The notes below the pieces were generated by a model. That model was not told the DNA's origin and made no database searches. It worked only from the letters and a program-made list of their open reading frames with translations. The translations under genes were made by a program, and so were the position numbers. DNA of 64,000 nt from Neohoeflea coraliihabitans. GTDB taxonomy: Bacteria > Pseudomonadota > Alphaproteobacteria > Rhizobiales > Rhizobiaceae. Shown here one piece after another: positions 43,377-51,124 of the stretch; the stretch's first letter is position 1; the number at the start of each line of letters is the position of its first letter. The stretch is from the NCBI RefSeq assembly GCF_019334345.1, contig NZ_JAHWQX010000001.1, positions 999,001-1,063,000 of the forward strand, written 5' to 3'.

Positions 43377-44078
43377 GTGAATTTTGTTTTCCAGCCCCAG
43401 AGCCCCGCTTCCGTTGCCATCGCCGACAGTGCCGATCGCTTTCCCGTGCGCCGCATCTTTTGCGTTGGGCGCAACTACGCGGCCCACGCCCGTGAGATGG
43501 GCGGCAATCCCGAGCGCGAACCGCCGTTCTTTTTCACCAAGCCTGCCGATGCAGTCTGCGACAGTGGTACCGCGATCGCCTACCCACCCCTGACCACTGA
43601 CCTGCATCATGAGGTCGAACTGGTGGTTGCGATCGGGGCCGAGGGTGTCGCTGTCAGCGCCGAAGCCGCCACCGCGCTGATCTGGGGCTATGGTGTTGGC
43701 ATCGATCTGACGCGCCGCGACCTGCAGGCCAAGGCGAAGGCAGCCGGCCGTCCGTGGGACTGGGCCAAGGGGTTTGACGCTTCGGCTCCCTGCGGACCGT
43801 TGCGCCCGGCGCAGCGTGAAGCATCCTCGGCCAGAACGGCTTTATCCTCCGGGCGGATCGCCCTGACGGTCAACGGCGAGACGCGCCAGCAGGCCGATCT
43901 TGCCGATCTCATCTGGTCAGTACCGGAAATTATCGCTCAATGCAGTGCAGCCGTGGTGTTGCGTCCGGGAGATCTGATATTCACGGGCACACCGGACGGC
44001 GTCGGGGCTCTGCAAGCCGGTGATCACGTCACCGCCAGCATCGATACCCTCCCGGATCTGCAGATTTCGATCGCCTGA
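43377..44078 (+). CDS. Fumarylacetoacetase-family hydrolase, fumarylpyruvate hydrolase-like
   Basis: The 233-residue protein is a single-domain FAH-family enzyme: VRRIFCVGRNYAAHAREMG at the N-terminus, PPFFFTKPADAV, HHEVELVV with the metal-binding Glu pair, YGVGIDLTRRDLQ and GDLIFTGTPDGVG. This form cleaves C-C bonds of diketo acids such as fumarylpyruvate, giving pyruvate plus a dicarboxylate. The start is GTG at 43377, 16 bp after the IclR stop, with a GAAGGA site. It is probably cotranscribed with the regulator and belongs functionally to the divergent operon. Confidence 0.9.
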   Translation: MNFVFQPQSPASVAIADSADRFPVRRIFCVGRNYAAHAREMGGNPEREPPFFFTKPADAVCDSGTAIAYPPLTTDLHHEVELVVAIGAEGVAVSAEAATALIWGYGVGIDLTRRDLQAKAKAAGRPWDWAKGFDASAPCGPLRPAQREASSARTALSSGRIALTVNGETRQQADLADLIWSVPEIIAQCSAAVVLRPGDLIFTGTPDGVGALQAGDHVTASIDTLPDLQISIA

Positions 44079-44090
44079 GACCAATACGGA

Positions 44091-45809
44091 TCATTTCCCG
44101 TTTGGCGCGATCTTCTCCACCGCCTCATACTGGCTGAGAAACACTTCGCCGGTCAGGTCTTCGAGGAAATCCGATCGCTTGAGGCGGTCCATAACCGGCC
44201 CCTTCACTTCCGACAGATGCAGCGTGATCTTCGCGTCGCAAAGGCGATGGTTGATCGCCTCGAGACTCTCGAGCGCCGAAGCATCAATCTCGTTGACAGC
44301 CGAGCACATCAAGATCACGTGCTGCAATTGCGGACGCTCGGCGACAAGCTCCGAAACCTGGTCCTCGAGATACCGCGTATTGGCAAAATACAGGCTCTCA
44401 TCCACCCGCAGCGACAACACCTCCGGTGACGTGACGACCGCATGGCGCTCGACATTGCGAAAATGTTCCGTCCCCGGCACCTGCCCGACCACCGCCATAT
44501 GCGGTCGTGAAGTCCGGTAGAGATGCAACAGCACCGACAGCCCGACGCCCAGCATGACCCCTGCCTCAACACCGAGAAACAAGGTGCCGAGAATGGTCGC
44601 GGCCATTGCCGAGAAATCCGTTTTCGAGTAGCGCCAGACACGCTGCACAGCCGCGACATCGACCAGCGACAGCACGGCGACGATGATTGTGGCCGCCAGC
44701 GTCGCCTGTGGCAGATAAAACAGGACCGGCGTCAGGAACAGCGTCGCCACGGCAATGCCGATCGCCGTGAAAGCCCCCGCTGCCGGGGTCTGAGCCCCTG
44801 CGTCGAAATTGACAACCGACCGCGCGAAGCCGCCGGTCACCGGATAACCGGAGGTGACGGATGAGGCGATGTTGGCCGCGCCAAGTCCGATGAGTTCCTG
44901 GTTGGGAACGATGCGCTGCCGCCGACGTGCCGCCAAAGTCTGCGCCACCGAGACAGATTCGACAAAACCGATGAGGCTGATCAGAAAGGCCGGCCCCGCC
45001 AGTTCGATCAGCAGATCCGTGTTGAAGGCCGGAAGCGATGGCGCCGGAAGCCCGCGCGGAATCTCACCGACAAGCGCCACACCGCTGTTGCCCAGGTCGA
45101 GGAGATAGGCAATCACGATGGTGACGGCGATCGCCAGAACCGGACCGGCCTTGGTCACGATATCGGCAAGCCGGGGCCCCGCTCCCAGCGCACGTAAAAG
45201 GCCTTTCAGACGCAATCGCGCAAAGTACAGAAACGAGAGAACCGCAATCCCGATGATCAGCGTCGTCGCACTGAACGCGCCTGCATTCTCCACCAGTCCG
45301 GCTATTATTTCCGGCAGGGTATGGCCGCTAATGTCGATCCCGAGCATATGCTTGAGCTGACCGGCCGCAATCAGCAGGCCGGTCGCGGTGATAAAGCCGG
45401 AAATGACCGGATGGCTCAGCAGATTGGCGATAAACCCCAGTCGCAGGAGACCCATCACCACCAGCATGACGCCGGACAGAAATGCCAGAAGCACCGCAGC
45501 GGCCAGATAATCGGACGAACCTTCGGCGGCAATCTTTCCGACCGCCGTCGCAGTCATCAGCGAGACCACGGCCACCGGCCCGACCGCAAGGGTGCGGCTG
45601 GTCCCGAACAGGGCATAGGCAATAAGCGGCAGCATCGACGCGTAGAGACCGACTTCCGCCGGCAATCCGGCGAGCATCGCATAGGCGAGCGACTGCGGGA
45701 TCAGCATGATCGTCACAATCACCGCAGCGATCAGGTCGTTTGTGAAGGGTGTGCGACCATAGGTGCGGCCCCATTCGAGAATCGGGAAGTAGCGCTCCAT
45801 CTGCCGCAT
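44091..45809 (-). CDS. SulP-family anion permease with STAS domain
   Basis: This 572-residue permease has about 10-12 membrane segments in the Sulfate_transp domain (NDLIAAVIVTIMLIPQSLAYAMLAGLPAEVGLYASMLPLIAYALFG at the start, GFIATGLLIAAGQ-like segment, AANIASSVTSGYPVTGGFARS) and a C-terminal STAS domain (about 440-560, LRVDESLYFANTRYLEDQV, VNEIDASALESLEAI). SulP proteins move sulfate or other anions. The ATG at 45809 has a GAGGGAG site. It is 28 bp downstream of the DUF6691 gene on the same strand, so it may be in one transcript with the two sulfur transport proteins. Confidence 0.92.
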   Translation of the reverse strand: MRQMERYFPILEWGRTYGRTPFTNDLIAAVIVTIMLIPQSLAYAMLAGLPAEVGLYASMLPLIAYALFGTSRTLAVGPVAVVSLMTATAVGKIAAEGSSDYLAAAVLLAFLSGVMLVVMGLLRLGFIANLLSHPVISGFITATGLLIAAGQLKHMLGIDISGHTLPEIIAGLVENAGAFSATTLIIGIAVLSFLYFARLRLKGLLRALGAGPRLADIVTKAGPVLAIAVTIVIAYLLDLGNSGVALVGEIPRGLPAPSLPAFNTDLLIELAGPAFLISLIGFVESVSVAQTLAARRRQRIVPNQELIGLGAANIASSVTSGYPVTGGFARSVVNFDAGAQTPAAGAFTAIGIAVATLFLTPVLFYLPQATLAATIIVAVLSLVDVAAVQRVWRYSKTDFSAMAATILGTLFLGVEAGVMLGVGLSVLLHLYRTSRPHMAVVGQVPGTEHFRNVERHAVVTSPEVLSLRVDESLYFANTRYLEDQVSELVAERPQLQHVILMCSAVNEIDASALESLEAINHRLCDAKITLHLSEVKGPVMDRLKRSDFLEDLTGEVFLSQYEAVEKIAPNGK

Positions 45810-45837
45810 CAGGCTCCCTCTCACGCCATTTTCAAGG

Positions 45838-46269
45838 CTAGGCCGCGCGTGCCGTGTTGTTTCGTTCGGCCACCAGCCGGGCTACGGCCATGCCGGCAAT
45901 CATCGCCGGAACGAAAGTCAGCGTTCCAATGGCCCCGAAGCTCAGCGCCGTCAGTGCCGGGCCTGGGCAAAAACCGCCGAGCCCCCATCCGACACCGAAG
46001 ATCGCCGGACCAATCAGCACCCGTGCGTCGATATCGCGGCGGGTCGGCAGGTGGAAACTCTGGCCGCGGATCGGTTCGTCGCGGCGCAGCACATACCGGT
46101 AGCCGATGGCGCCGACCAGCACGGCGCCACCCATGACAAAAGCCAGCGAGGGATCCCAGGTTCCGAACAGGTCGAGGAAATTGAGCACCTTCGCCGGATT
46201 GGCCATGCCCGAAATCAGCAGGCCGAACCCGAACAGCAATCCAAGGCCGAGATTGACGAGAAACGACAT
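45838..46269 (-). CDS. DUF6691 family (YeeE/YedE-like) membrane protein
   Basis: This 143-residue membrane protein forms the second half of a split YeeE/YedE sulfur transporter. It starts MSFLVNLGLGLLFGFGLLISGMANPAKVLNFLDLFGTWDPSLAF and contains GVGWGLGGFCPGPALTALSFG with the conserved Cys of the family. It overlaps nothing but follows the upstream YeeE gene by one base, indicating coupled expression. The pair probably carries thiosulfate or a related sulfane sulfur compound inward. Confidence 0.88.
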   Translation of the reverse strand: MSFLVNLGLGLLFGFGLLISGMANPAKVLNFLDLFGTWDPSLAFVMGGAVLVGAIGYRYVLRRDEPIRGQSFHLPTRRDIDARVLIGPAIFGVGWGLGGFCPGPALTALSFGAIGTLTFVPAMIAGMAVARLVAERNNTARAA

Positions 46270-46270
46270 A

Positions 46271-46699
46271 TCAGGCTCCCATTCCGTGGCGCACGACGAA
46301 GACGGTGAGAAACGCAGTGCCCATAAATACGGCGGTTGCGAAGATCGAGCGGCGCGACAGGCGCGAAATCCCGCACACGCCATGCCCGGAGGTGCAGCCA
46401 TTCCCCCAGACTGAACCGAACCCGACAAGCAGGCCGGCGCCGACCATCAAGGGCACATTCGCCGAGACTTCGAGGTCGATCTCGAAGCCCGACAGGGCGC
46501 CGAGCACGATCGGAGCGCCGACGAGCCCGATGATAAAGCCCAGTCGGCTCGGCAGGGCGCCGTCGCGGTAGGGCGGCAAGAGGCGGCTGGTTATACCGGA
46601 AATGCCTGCAATCCGGCCTTCCCATAACAGCAGAAGGACCGCCGAAAGGCCGATCATCAGACCGCCCACTGTCGATGCGATTGGCGTAAATTCTGTCAT
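46271..46699 (-). CDS. YeeE/YedE family sulfur transporter subunit
   Basis: The 142-residue protein is the first half of the split YeeE/YedE pair. The hallmark is GSVWGNGCTSGHGVCGISRLSRRSI (two conserved cysteines; in the thiosulfate transporter family these line the pore). Several hydrophobic segments and SGFEIDLEVSANVPLMVGAGLLVGFG follow family order. The ATG at 46699 follows GGACATCGAG. The gene is the first of the unit behind the AT-rich palindrome at 46863. Confidence 0.9.
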   Translation of the reverse strand: MTEFTPIASTVGGLMIGLSAVLLLLWEGRIAGISGITSRLLPPYRDGALPSRLGFIIGLVGAPIVLGALSGFEIDLEVSANVPLMVGAGLLVGFGSVWGNGCTSGHGVCGISRLSRRSIFATAVFMGTAFLTVFVVRHGMGA

Positions 46700-47005
46700 C
46701 TCGATGTCCTTGCAGATGTTGACCACGGCACCAACGGCCGTGGCGGACTGTCACGCCGCCCGGCCTGCCGTGACGCCAGTTCTGAGCACTGGCCCGAGCG
46801 CTGGTCCGAGCCCCGGCCCGAGGCGGAAGAAACAACTTCGCGGGCTACAACCGCGCCGTTTCATATAGTATAATTACTATATTTTCTTTTTCAATCAGGA
46901 GCTGATTGGCGTAACCCGCCCAAGGCAGCGGCCGCCGCCGGTCCGGCGCGGTTTTCTCGGGCGTGCCGAAAAAAACATCCTGCATCGCCCGGCTGCCCGC
47001 CAGGC
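46700..47005. other. Control region upstream of the YeeE pair
   Basis: This 306-bp stretch has no gene. It contains the palindrome at 46863-46882 and GC-rich DNA on both sides. The plus-strand frames here are short and lack ribosome sites. Confidence 0.45.
46863..46882 (-). promoter_or_regulatory. AT-rich palindrome, BigR-like operator over the promoter
   Basis: ATATAGTA-TAAT-TACTATAT has perfect 8-bp arms. It lies 164 bp upstream of the YeeE start codon in an AT-rich island of otherwise GC-rich DNA, and on the minus strand it contains a TATACTATAT string that could serve as a -10 element. BigR, an ArsR-family sulfide/persulfide repressor, is known to bind AT-rich inverted repeats before operons with YeeE-type genes. 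The match to the exact BigR consensus has not been checked. Confidence 0.6.
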
Positions 47006-47899
47006 TCAGCTTCGCCGGACTGAACCCTTATCCTTCAGGTAGCGCAACATGTGCGGCATCGCGACGCCGCACAGGATAAACAGGACATAGGCACTGTCGG
47101 CAGGACGCAACGTCGATCCAAGCAGGATCCAGGCCGCCAGCAGGCCGAACACCGGCGCAAAGGAGGCATTGAGCGCAATCAGCGCCACCGGCAAACGCGC
47201 CAGGGCAAAATTGAAGGCGAGAAAATTCGCCACTGTCATGAAAAGAACCAGAAAGGCGAGCGCCAGTCCGTTGCTTGGCACAGAGAGCGAGGGAGGATGC
47301 CAGCCTGCGAAAACCATCACCACCCCGGCGCCGAGCGCGGCGCCGGTAACCTGCAGAGTGGCGACGTCGAACCAGCGGGTTGCGTTGCGGTTCATGACAC
47401 GGCCGATGGTCGCATTGAAGGCGGCGCAAAGAACCGCTGCGAGAATGAGCCCATTGCCGGCCATATCGCTGCTGCCGCTCTCCGCCCTCCCGGCAGTCAG
47501 CAGGGCCACGCCGATGAAAGCCAGCAGGCCGCCACCATACACGCTCCAATGGGCCGGTTCGCCGATCACCAGTCGCGCCACCAGCGGACCGATCAGCGGA
47601 AACAGGCCCCAGATCAGTGCGATGCTGACCCCATCGGTGCGTGCTGCCCCGGCAATGCCGAGCACGAACACCAGCCCCGGCGCCATCAGTCCCCACCCGA
47701 GATTGGCGAGGCTGCGCGTCGAAACTGGCGGATGCCGGCGCAGGATGAGCTGGGCCGCCCAGAGCACCATAGCCGCCAGCCCCAGTTGCAACACAAGGAT
47801 CGTTGCAACACTTGACTGAACGACAAGAAGCTTTTGCAGGATCAGTCCCACTTGCCAGACGAACAGCGACAGGAACTGCGCCAGGATGCCGGTTCTCAT
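47006..47899 (-). CDS. EamA-family (DMT superfamily) transporter
   Basis: The 297-residue membrane protein has about ten transmembrane helices in two EamA repeats; the second begins near residue 145 (GLILAAVLCAAFNATIGRVMNR). Members often export amino acids or other metabolites. It is the last gene in the operon of the D-threonine aldolase-type enzyme, 49 bp after the Gfo/Idh/MocA gene, so an efflux role for a pathway compound is plausible. ATG 47899 is preferred over the GTG at 47914. Confidence 0.85.
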   Translation of the reverse strand: MRTGILAQFLSLFVWQVGLILQKLLVVQSSVATILVLQLGLAAMVLWAAQLILRRHPPVSTRSLANLGWGLMAPGLVFVLGIAGAARTDGVSIALIWGLFPLIGPLVARLVIGEPAHWSVYGGGLLAFIGVALLTAGRAESGSSDMAGNGLILAAVLCAAFNATIGRVMNRNATRWFDVATLQVTGAALGAGVVMVFAGWHPPSLSVPSNGLALAFLVLFMTVANFLAFNFALARLPVALIALNASFAPVFGLLAAWILLGSTLRPADSAYVLFILCGVAMPHMLRYLKDKGSVRRS

Positions 47900-47948
47900 G
47901 CCTGTCTTACCCACGGCTCCGGCGCCTGCCGCTTGTCACCACGCGCCA

Positions 47949-48989
47949 TCAGCTCTGATCGAGTGTCACCGGCTTGCCTTCGCGGTAGGATTGCTCCGCC
48001 GCCAGGCAGACCGCGACGGCGATCCGTGCTTCCTGCGGCGTGAGAATCGAACGCTTTTCCCGGAAACCGGCATAGGCCAGGCGCAGGTTCTCTTCCAGTT
48101 CGAACACCTCGCCCGACTGCGGAATGCTCACAGTCTCGACCGGCGCACTGCCCCGCTGCACCTTCAGTTCGAACTCCGGATGCAAGGTCCGGTCCGCCGC
48201 CCCCGACCACCAGGTGCGCACGCCGCCATTGGTGCCACCGATTTCCAGCAGCGTGTGATGCTCGAAGCCGGACAGACACTGGCTGAGCACCGCCGTGGCG
48301 CCGTTCTCCCATTCGAGCACGGTCGCGAAATTTTCGACCAGATCATCGTTGCCGCCACTGCCGTGGGCTGTGACCCGGTGCGGCGCGCCATGTTCGGCGG
48401 CATACCACATCACCAGGTCGAAGAAGTGCACCAGTTCCTCGAGCACCCACGAGCCGACCCGTGCCGGATCGTAGCGCCATCCGCCCGACCCCTGGCGGAA
48501 CTTGTGCCGAAACAGCGAAAAATGCTGATAGCGCACCGCACCGATGTCTCCCGCGGCGATGATCTCGCGCACCCCGCGCCACTGATGCGAGACGCGCAAT
48601 TCGTGGTTGATTGCCACCCTCCGATCGGCCTTCCGGGCCGCCTCAATCACCGCATCGCATTCCGCCAGCGTGATGCCGACCGGCTTTTCAAGAAACACGT
48701 CGGCGCCGGCTTCAAGCGCTCGCACCGCAAACGAGGCGTGCACATTGTTCGGCACCGTCACATTCACGGCGTCAAACCCACCGGCAGCGAGCATCGCATC
48801 AAAGTCATCAAAGCGTTGCGCTTCAGGCAGCTGCGCGGCGGCAGCCTCGGCCGAGCGCTCGGAGTGGCAGTAGACCGAGGTGATCTCCGCCCCCTCGATG
48901 GCCGAAATGGCCTTGGCATGCATCTGCCCCCAGGCGCCGAACCCGGCCAGTGCGATGCGCGTGTGTCCGCGTGTCTGTGCTTGTGTCAT
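47949..48989 (-). CDS. Gfo/Idh/MocA family oxidoreductase
   Basis: The 346-residue protein has a Rossmann domain (IALAGFGAWGQMHAKAI at the N-terminus, AVNVTVPNNVHASFAVRALEAGADVFLEKPVG around residues 75-105, with the EKP motif) and a Gfo/Idh/MocA C-terminal domain. Members oxidise sugar or inositol hydroxyls with NAD(P)+; the related GH188 family consists of NAD-dependent sulfoquinovosidases of the same fold. I cannot assign one of these from sequence. The gene lies in the operon behind operator A (51107). Confidence 0.88.
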   Translation of the reverse strand: MTQAQTRGHTRIALAGFGAWGQMHAKAISAIEGAEITSVYCHSERSAEAAAAQLPEAQRFDDFDAMLAAGGFDAVNVTVPNNVHASFAVRALEAGADVFLEKPVGITLAECDAVIEAARKADRRVAINHELRVSHQWRGVREIIAAGDIGAVRYQHFSLFRHKFRQGSGGWRYDPARVGSWVLEELVHFFDLVMWYAAEHGAPHRVTAHGSGGNDDLVENFATVLEWENGATAVLSQCLSGFEHHTLLEIGGTNGGVRTWWSGAADRTLHPEFELKVQRGSAPVETVSIPQSGEVFELEENLRLAYAGFREKRSILTPQEARIAVAVCLAAEQSYREGKPVTLDQS

Positions 48990-49079
48990 CGGTGAGCCTT
49001 TCCGTAAGGACGATGAGGAATGAATGAACCTGCCGGTCCGATTAGGTGACGCAATGCCGGTCAGACGCCGCCGCGCCGG

Positions 49080-49910
49080 TCAGCCGCCGCCACGAATAAC
49101 GGTCTCGGAGGCAATGGCACGGTGCATTTGCGCCGCGGCTCGCGCCGCCGAAAACAGCAGCGCCGCCTCGTTGGCGACCGAGACAAAATGATAGCCGTTG
49201 CGCAAATGGCGCTCGGCCAGCGCCGCATTGGCCGCCAGTACGCCCGCCGCCTTGCCAGCCGCGCGCACTTTTTCCGCAGCCAGATCGATTGCTTCCGTCA
49301 CCGCCGCATCGCCCGCCTGGCCCAGCTTCCCCATGCTGGCCGCCAGGTCGCCGGGCCCGAAGAACACCGCATCGACGCCATCGACCGCGGCGATTTCATC
49401 GATCTCTTCCAGTGTGGCGCGGGTCTCGGCCTGCACGATCAGGTAAAGGGTCTCGGATGCTGCGCCCAGATAGCCCGGTGCGGCACCATAACGACCGGCG
49501 CGATGCATCGCTGCGACACCGCGCTGTCCGTGCGGCGGGTAGTGCATGGCGGCGACCGCCCGGCGCGCCTCCTCCGCCGTCTGCACATAGGGCAGCATGA
49601 TGGTCTGGGCACCGATGTCGAGAAACTGCTTGATTGCCACCGGATCGTTCCATGGCAGCCGGACGATCGGCAAGGTCGGCGTCCCCGCCAGGATGCGCAG
49701 GTGCGTCAGCGCGTCCTCGAGGCTGACCGGCGCATGTTCGCCATCGATCAGGATCCAGTCATACCCGGCCCAGCCAAGGCCTTCGGTGGCGTTGAAGGCA
49801 TTGAGCATCGACCAGATGCCGCACAGCGGCCGGCCCCCGTCCAGCGCCGCGCGGAAGGGATTGCTCAGCCGCGGCGTGAAGACGCCCTGATCGCATTTCG
49901 TTTCATTCAT
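49080..49910 (-). CDS. HpcH/HpaI family class II aldolase
   Basis: The 276-residue TIM-barrel aldolase has the family landmarks YDWILIDGEHAPVSLEDALTHL (about residues 50-72), RLPWNDPVAIKQFLDIGAQTIMLPYVQTAEEA, and the metal ligands Glu and Asp in IVQAETRATL and GVDAVFFGPGDLAASMG. Such enzymes cleave 4-hydroxy-2-oxo acids, including 2-keto-3-deoxy sugar acids, to pyruvate and an aldehyde. The start MNETKCDQG is preceded by GGAGG; the longer frame is rejected. It begins one base after the PLP-enzyme stop. It is the best candidate for a KDSG or KDG-type aldolase in the sugar-acid route. Confidence 0.9.
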   Translation of the reverse strand: MNETKCDQGVFTPRLSNPFRAALDGGRPLCGIWSMLNAFNATEGLGWAGYDWILIDGEHAPVSLEDALTHLRILAGTPTLPIVRLPWNDPVAIKQFLDIGAQTIMLPYVQTAEEARRAVAAMHYPPHGQRGVAAMHRAGRYGAAPGYLGAASETLYLIVQAETRATLEEIDEIAAVDGVDAVFFGPGDLAASMGKLGQAGDAAVTEAIDLAAEKVRAAGKAAGVLAANAALAERHLRNGYHFVSVANEAALLFSAARAAAQMHRAIASETVIRGGG

Positions 49911-49911
49911 C

Positions 49912-51024
49912 TCAGTTGTTCCTCCCGCGCGCATCGATCGTCAGCTTTCCAACGATCCGGCCCCCGCGAACCGTGGTGATTTCATCGAACAGATTGACCA
50001 CCGGACAGACGTGATTGGGCAGAATGCGAACGATCTCGCCGATTGCCGGCACCTCGTCACAGTCTGACACGTCGACAAAGCCGTGCTCCTCGGCAAAGCG
50101 CACCAGCCGAGCCTGCGGGTAGTCGGGCAGAAGTCCATGGTCGGTGAATCCCGCAAGGTCGCTGGTCAACGTCTTCGAACCGGCATCGAGCATTATACGC
50201 CCCGGTTCCGGGTGCGAGACCACGGACGCATAGACGAAGAGCGCACAATCTTCAGGCCGCGCCGCGCCGAGCGCGATCATCTGGCGGTCGTTGAAGATCG
50301 AAGTGCCTGACCGGTACGCCGTTTCGCCGGACTGCCCCGCCAGGGCGAGGTTCGGTGTACCGCCGCTGGAGATGATCCCGACTTCGAGATCCCTTTCCGC
50401 ACAGAGACGACGCACCTCCGCGACAAATTCTCGGGTCGCTGCCACCGCCTCGCTGCCGTTCGGCGGATAGATCAGCAAACCGGCAAAGGACAGGCCCGGC
50501 AGGGAATGGATCAGCTGTGCCAGATCAGCCACGGCTGGCGGCGAGGTGACTCCGCACCGATGCCGCCCCGTATCGCACTCGACCAGAACCGGAAGCGGCT
50601 TCGAAGCGTCTTCGCTTGACCGGATAGCGGTGTCGAGATCGCGGGCGACTGTCGCGTTGTCGCAGCTCACGGTCAGGTTCACTCGTTGGTGCAGGGCAGC
50701 CAGGCGCCGATGCTTGGCCACGCCGAGAACATTGGTGCTGATCAGCAACGGCCCGAGCCCGGCATCCGCCATTACCTCGGCCTCGCCGAGCTTCTGGCAG
50801 GTCAGGCCGGCAGCGCCCAGAGCGATCTGCCGTCCCGCCAGCTCCGTCGATTTATGCGTCTTGATGTGCGGCCAGCAGGCGACGCCGGCAGACTCGCAGA
50901 TTTGCTGCGCGCGCCTCAGATTGGCCTCGACGACGTCCATGTCGATGATCGGCATCGGCGTGTCGAGTTGCATTTCCTGGCCCGTCACCGCCGTCACACT
51001 CCAGCCAGTCCATTCTTCCGTCAT
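49912..51024 (-). CDS. D-threonine aldolase/D-serine dehydratase-type PLP enzyme
   Basis: The 370-residue protein is a fold-type III PLP enzyme of the alanine racemase N-domain class: DTPMPIIDMDVVEANLRRAQQI, WPHIKTHKSTELAGRQIALGA with the PLP lysine, and a C-terminal metal-binding segment RILPNHVCPVVNLFDEI with the HXC zinc pair. Such enzymes cleave or dehydrate D-beta-hydroxy-amino acids: D-threonine, D-serine, or 3-hydroxy-D-aspartate. It begins the operon downstream of operator A, with a GGAGG site before ATG 51024. Confidence 0.9.
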   Translation of the reverse strand: MTEEWTGWSVTAVTGQEMQLDTPMPIIDMDVVEANLRRAQQICESAGVACWPHIKTHKSTELAGRQIALGAAGLTCQKLGEAEVMADAGLGPLLISTNVLGVAKHRRLAALHQRVNLTVSCDNATVARDLDTAIRSSEDASKPLPVLVECDTGRHRCGVTSPPAVADLAQLIHSLPGLSFAGLLIYPPNGSEAVAATREFVAEVRRLCAERDLEVGIISSGGTPNLALAGQSGETAYRSGTSIFNDRQMIALGAARPEDCALFVYASVVSHPEPGRIMLDAGSKTLTSDLAGFTDHGLLPDYPQARLVRFAEEHGFVDVSDCDEVPAIGEIVRILPNHVCPVVNLFDEITTVRGGRIVGKLTIDARGRNN

Positions 51025-51087
51025 CCGCACCTCCTGCCGATGGGCTCGCTGCAGCCTAGAGAACCGACGTCAGCGAAACAAGAAAAA

Positions 51088-51102
51088 TATTGCATTACAA
51101 TA
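51088..51102. promoter_or_regulatory. Inverted repeat upstream of the PLP-enzyme operon
   Basis: TATTG-N5-CAATA is a perfect 5-bp-arm inverted repeat right next to operator A. It lies between operator A and the PLP-enzyme start and may be part of a double operator or of the promoter. Confidence 0.4.
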
Positions 51103-51106
51103 CTTA

Positions 51107-51123
51107 GTTTCACAATATGATAC
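51107..51123. promoter_or_regulatory. Operator A, IclR-type site (GTTTCA-N5-TGATAC)
   Basis: The 17-bp site GTTTCA-CAATA-TGATAC ends two bases before the stop codon of the amidohydrolase gene and lies 83 bp upstream of the PLP-enzyme start. It has the same layout as the site upstream of the IclR gene at 56143 and is therefore a likely second target of that regulator. Confidence 0.6.
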
Positions 51124-51124
51124 T

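Noticed and set aside
49080-49910. Assigning the HpcH/HpaI gene definitely as KDSG aldolase
   Set aside because: Family motifs show only a metal-dependent 4-hydroxy-2-oxo acid aldolase; the substrate cannot be told from sequence.
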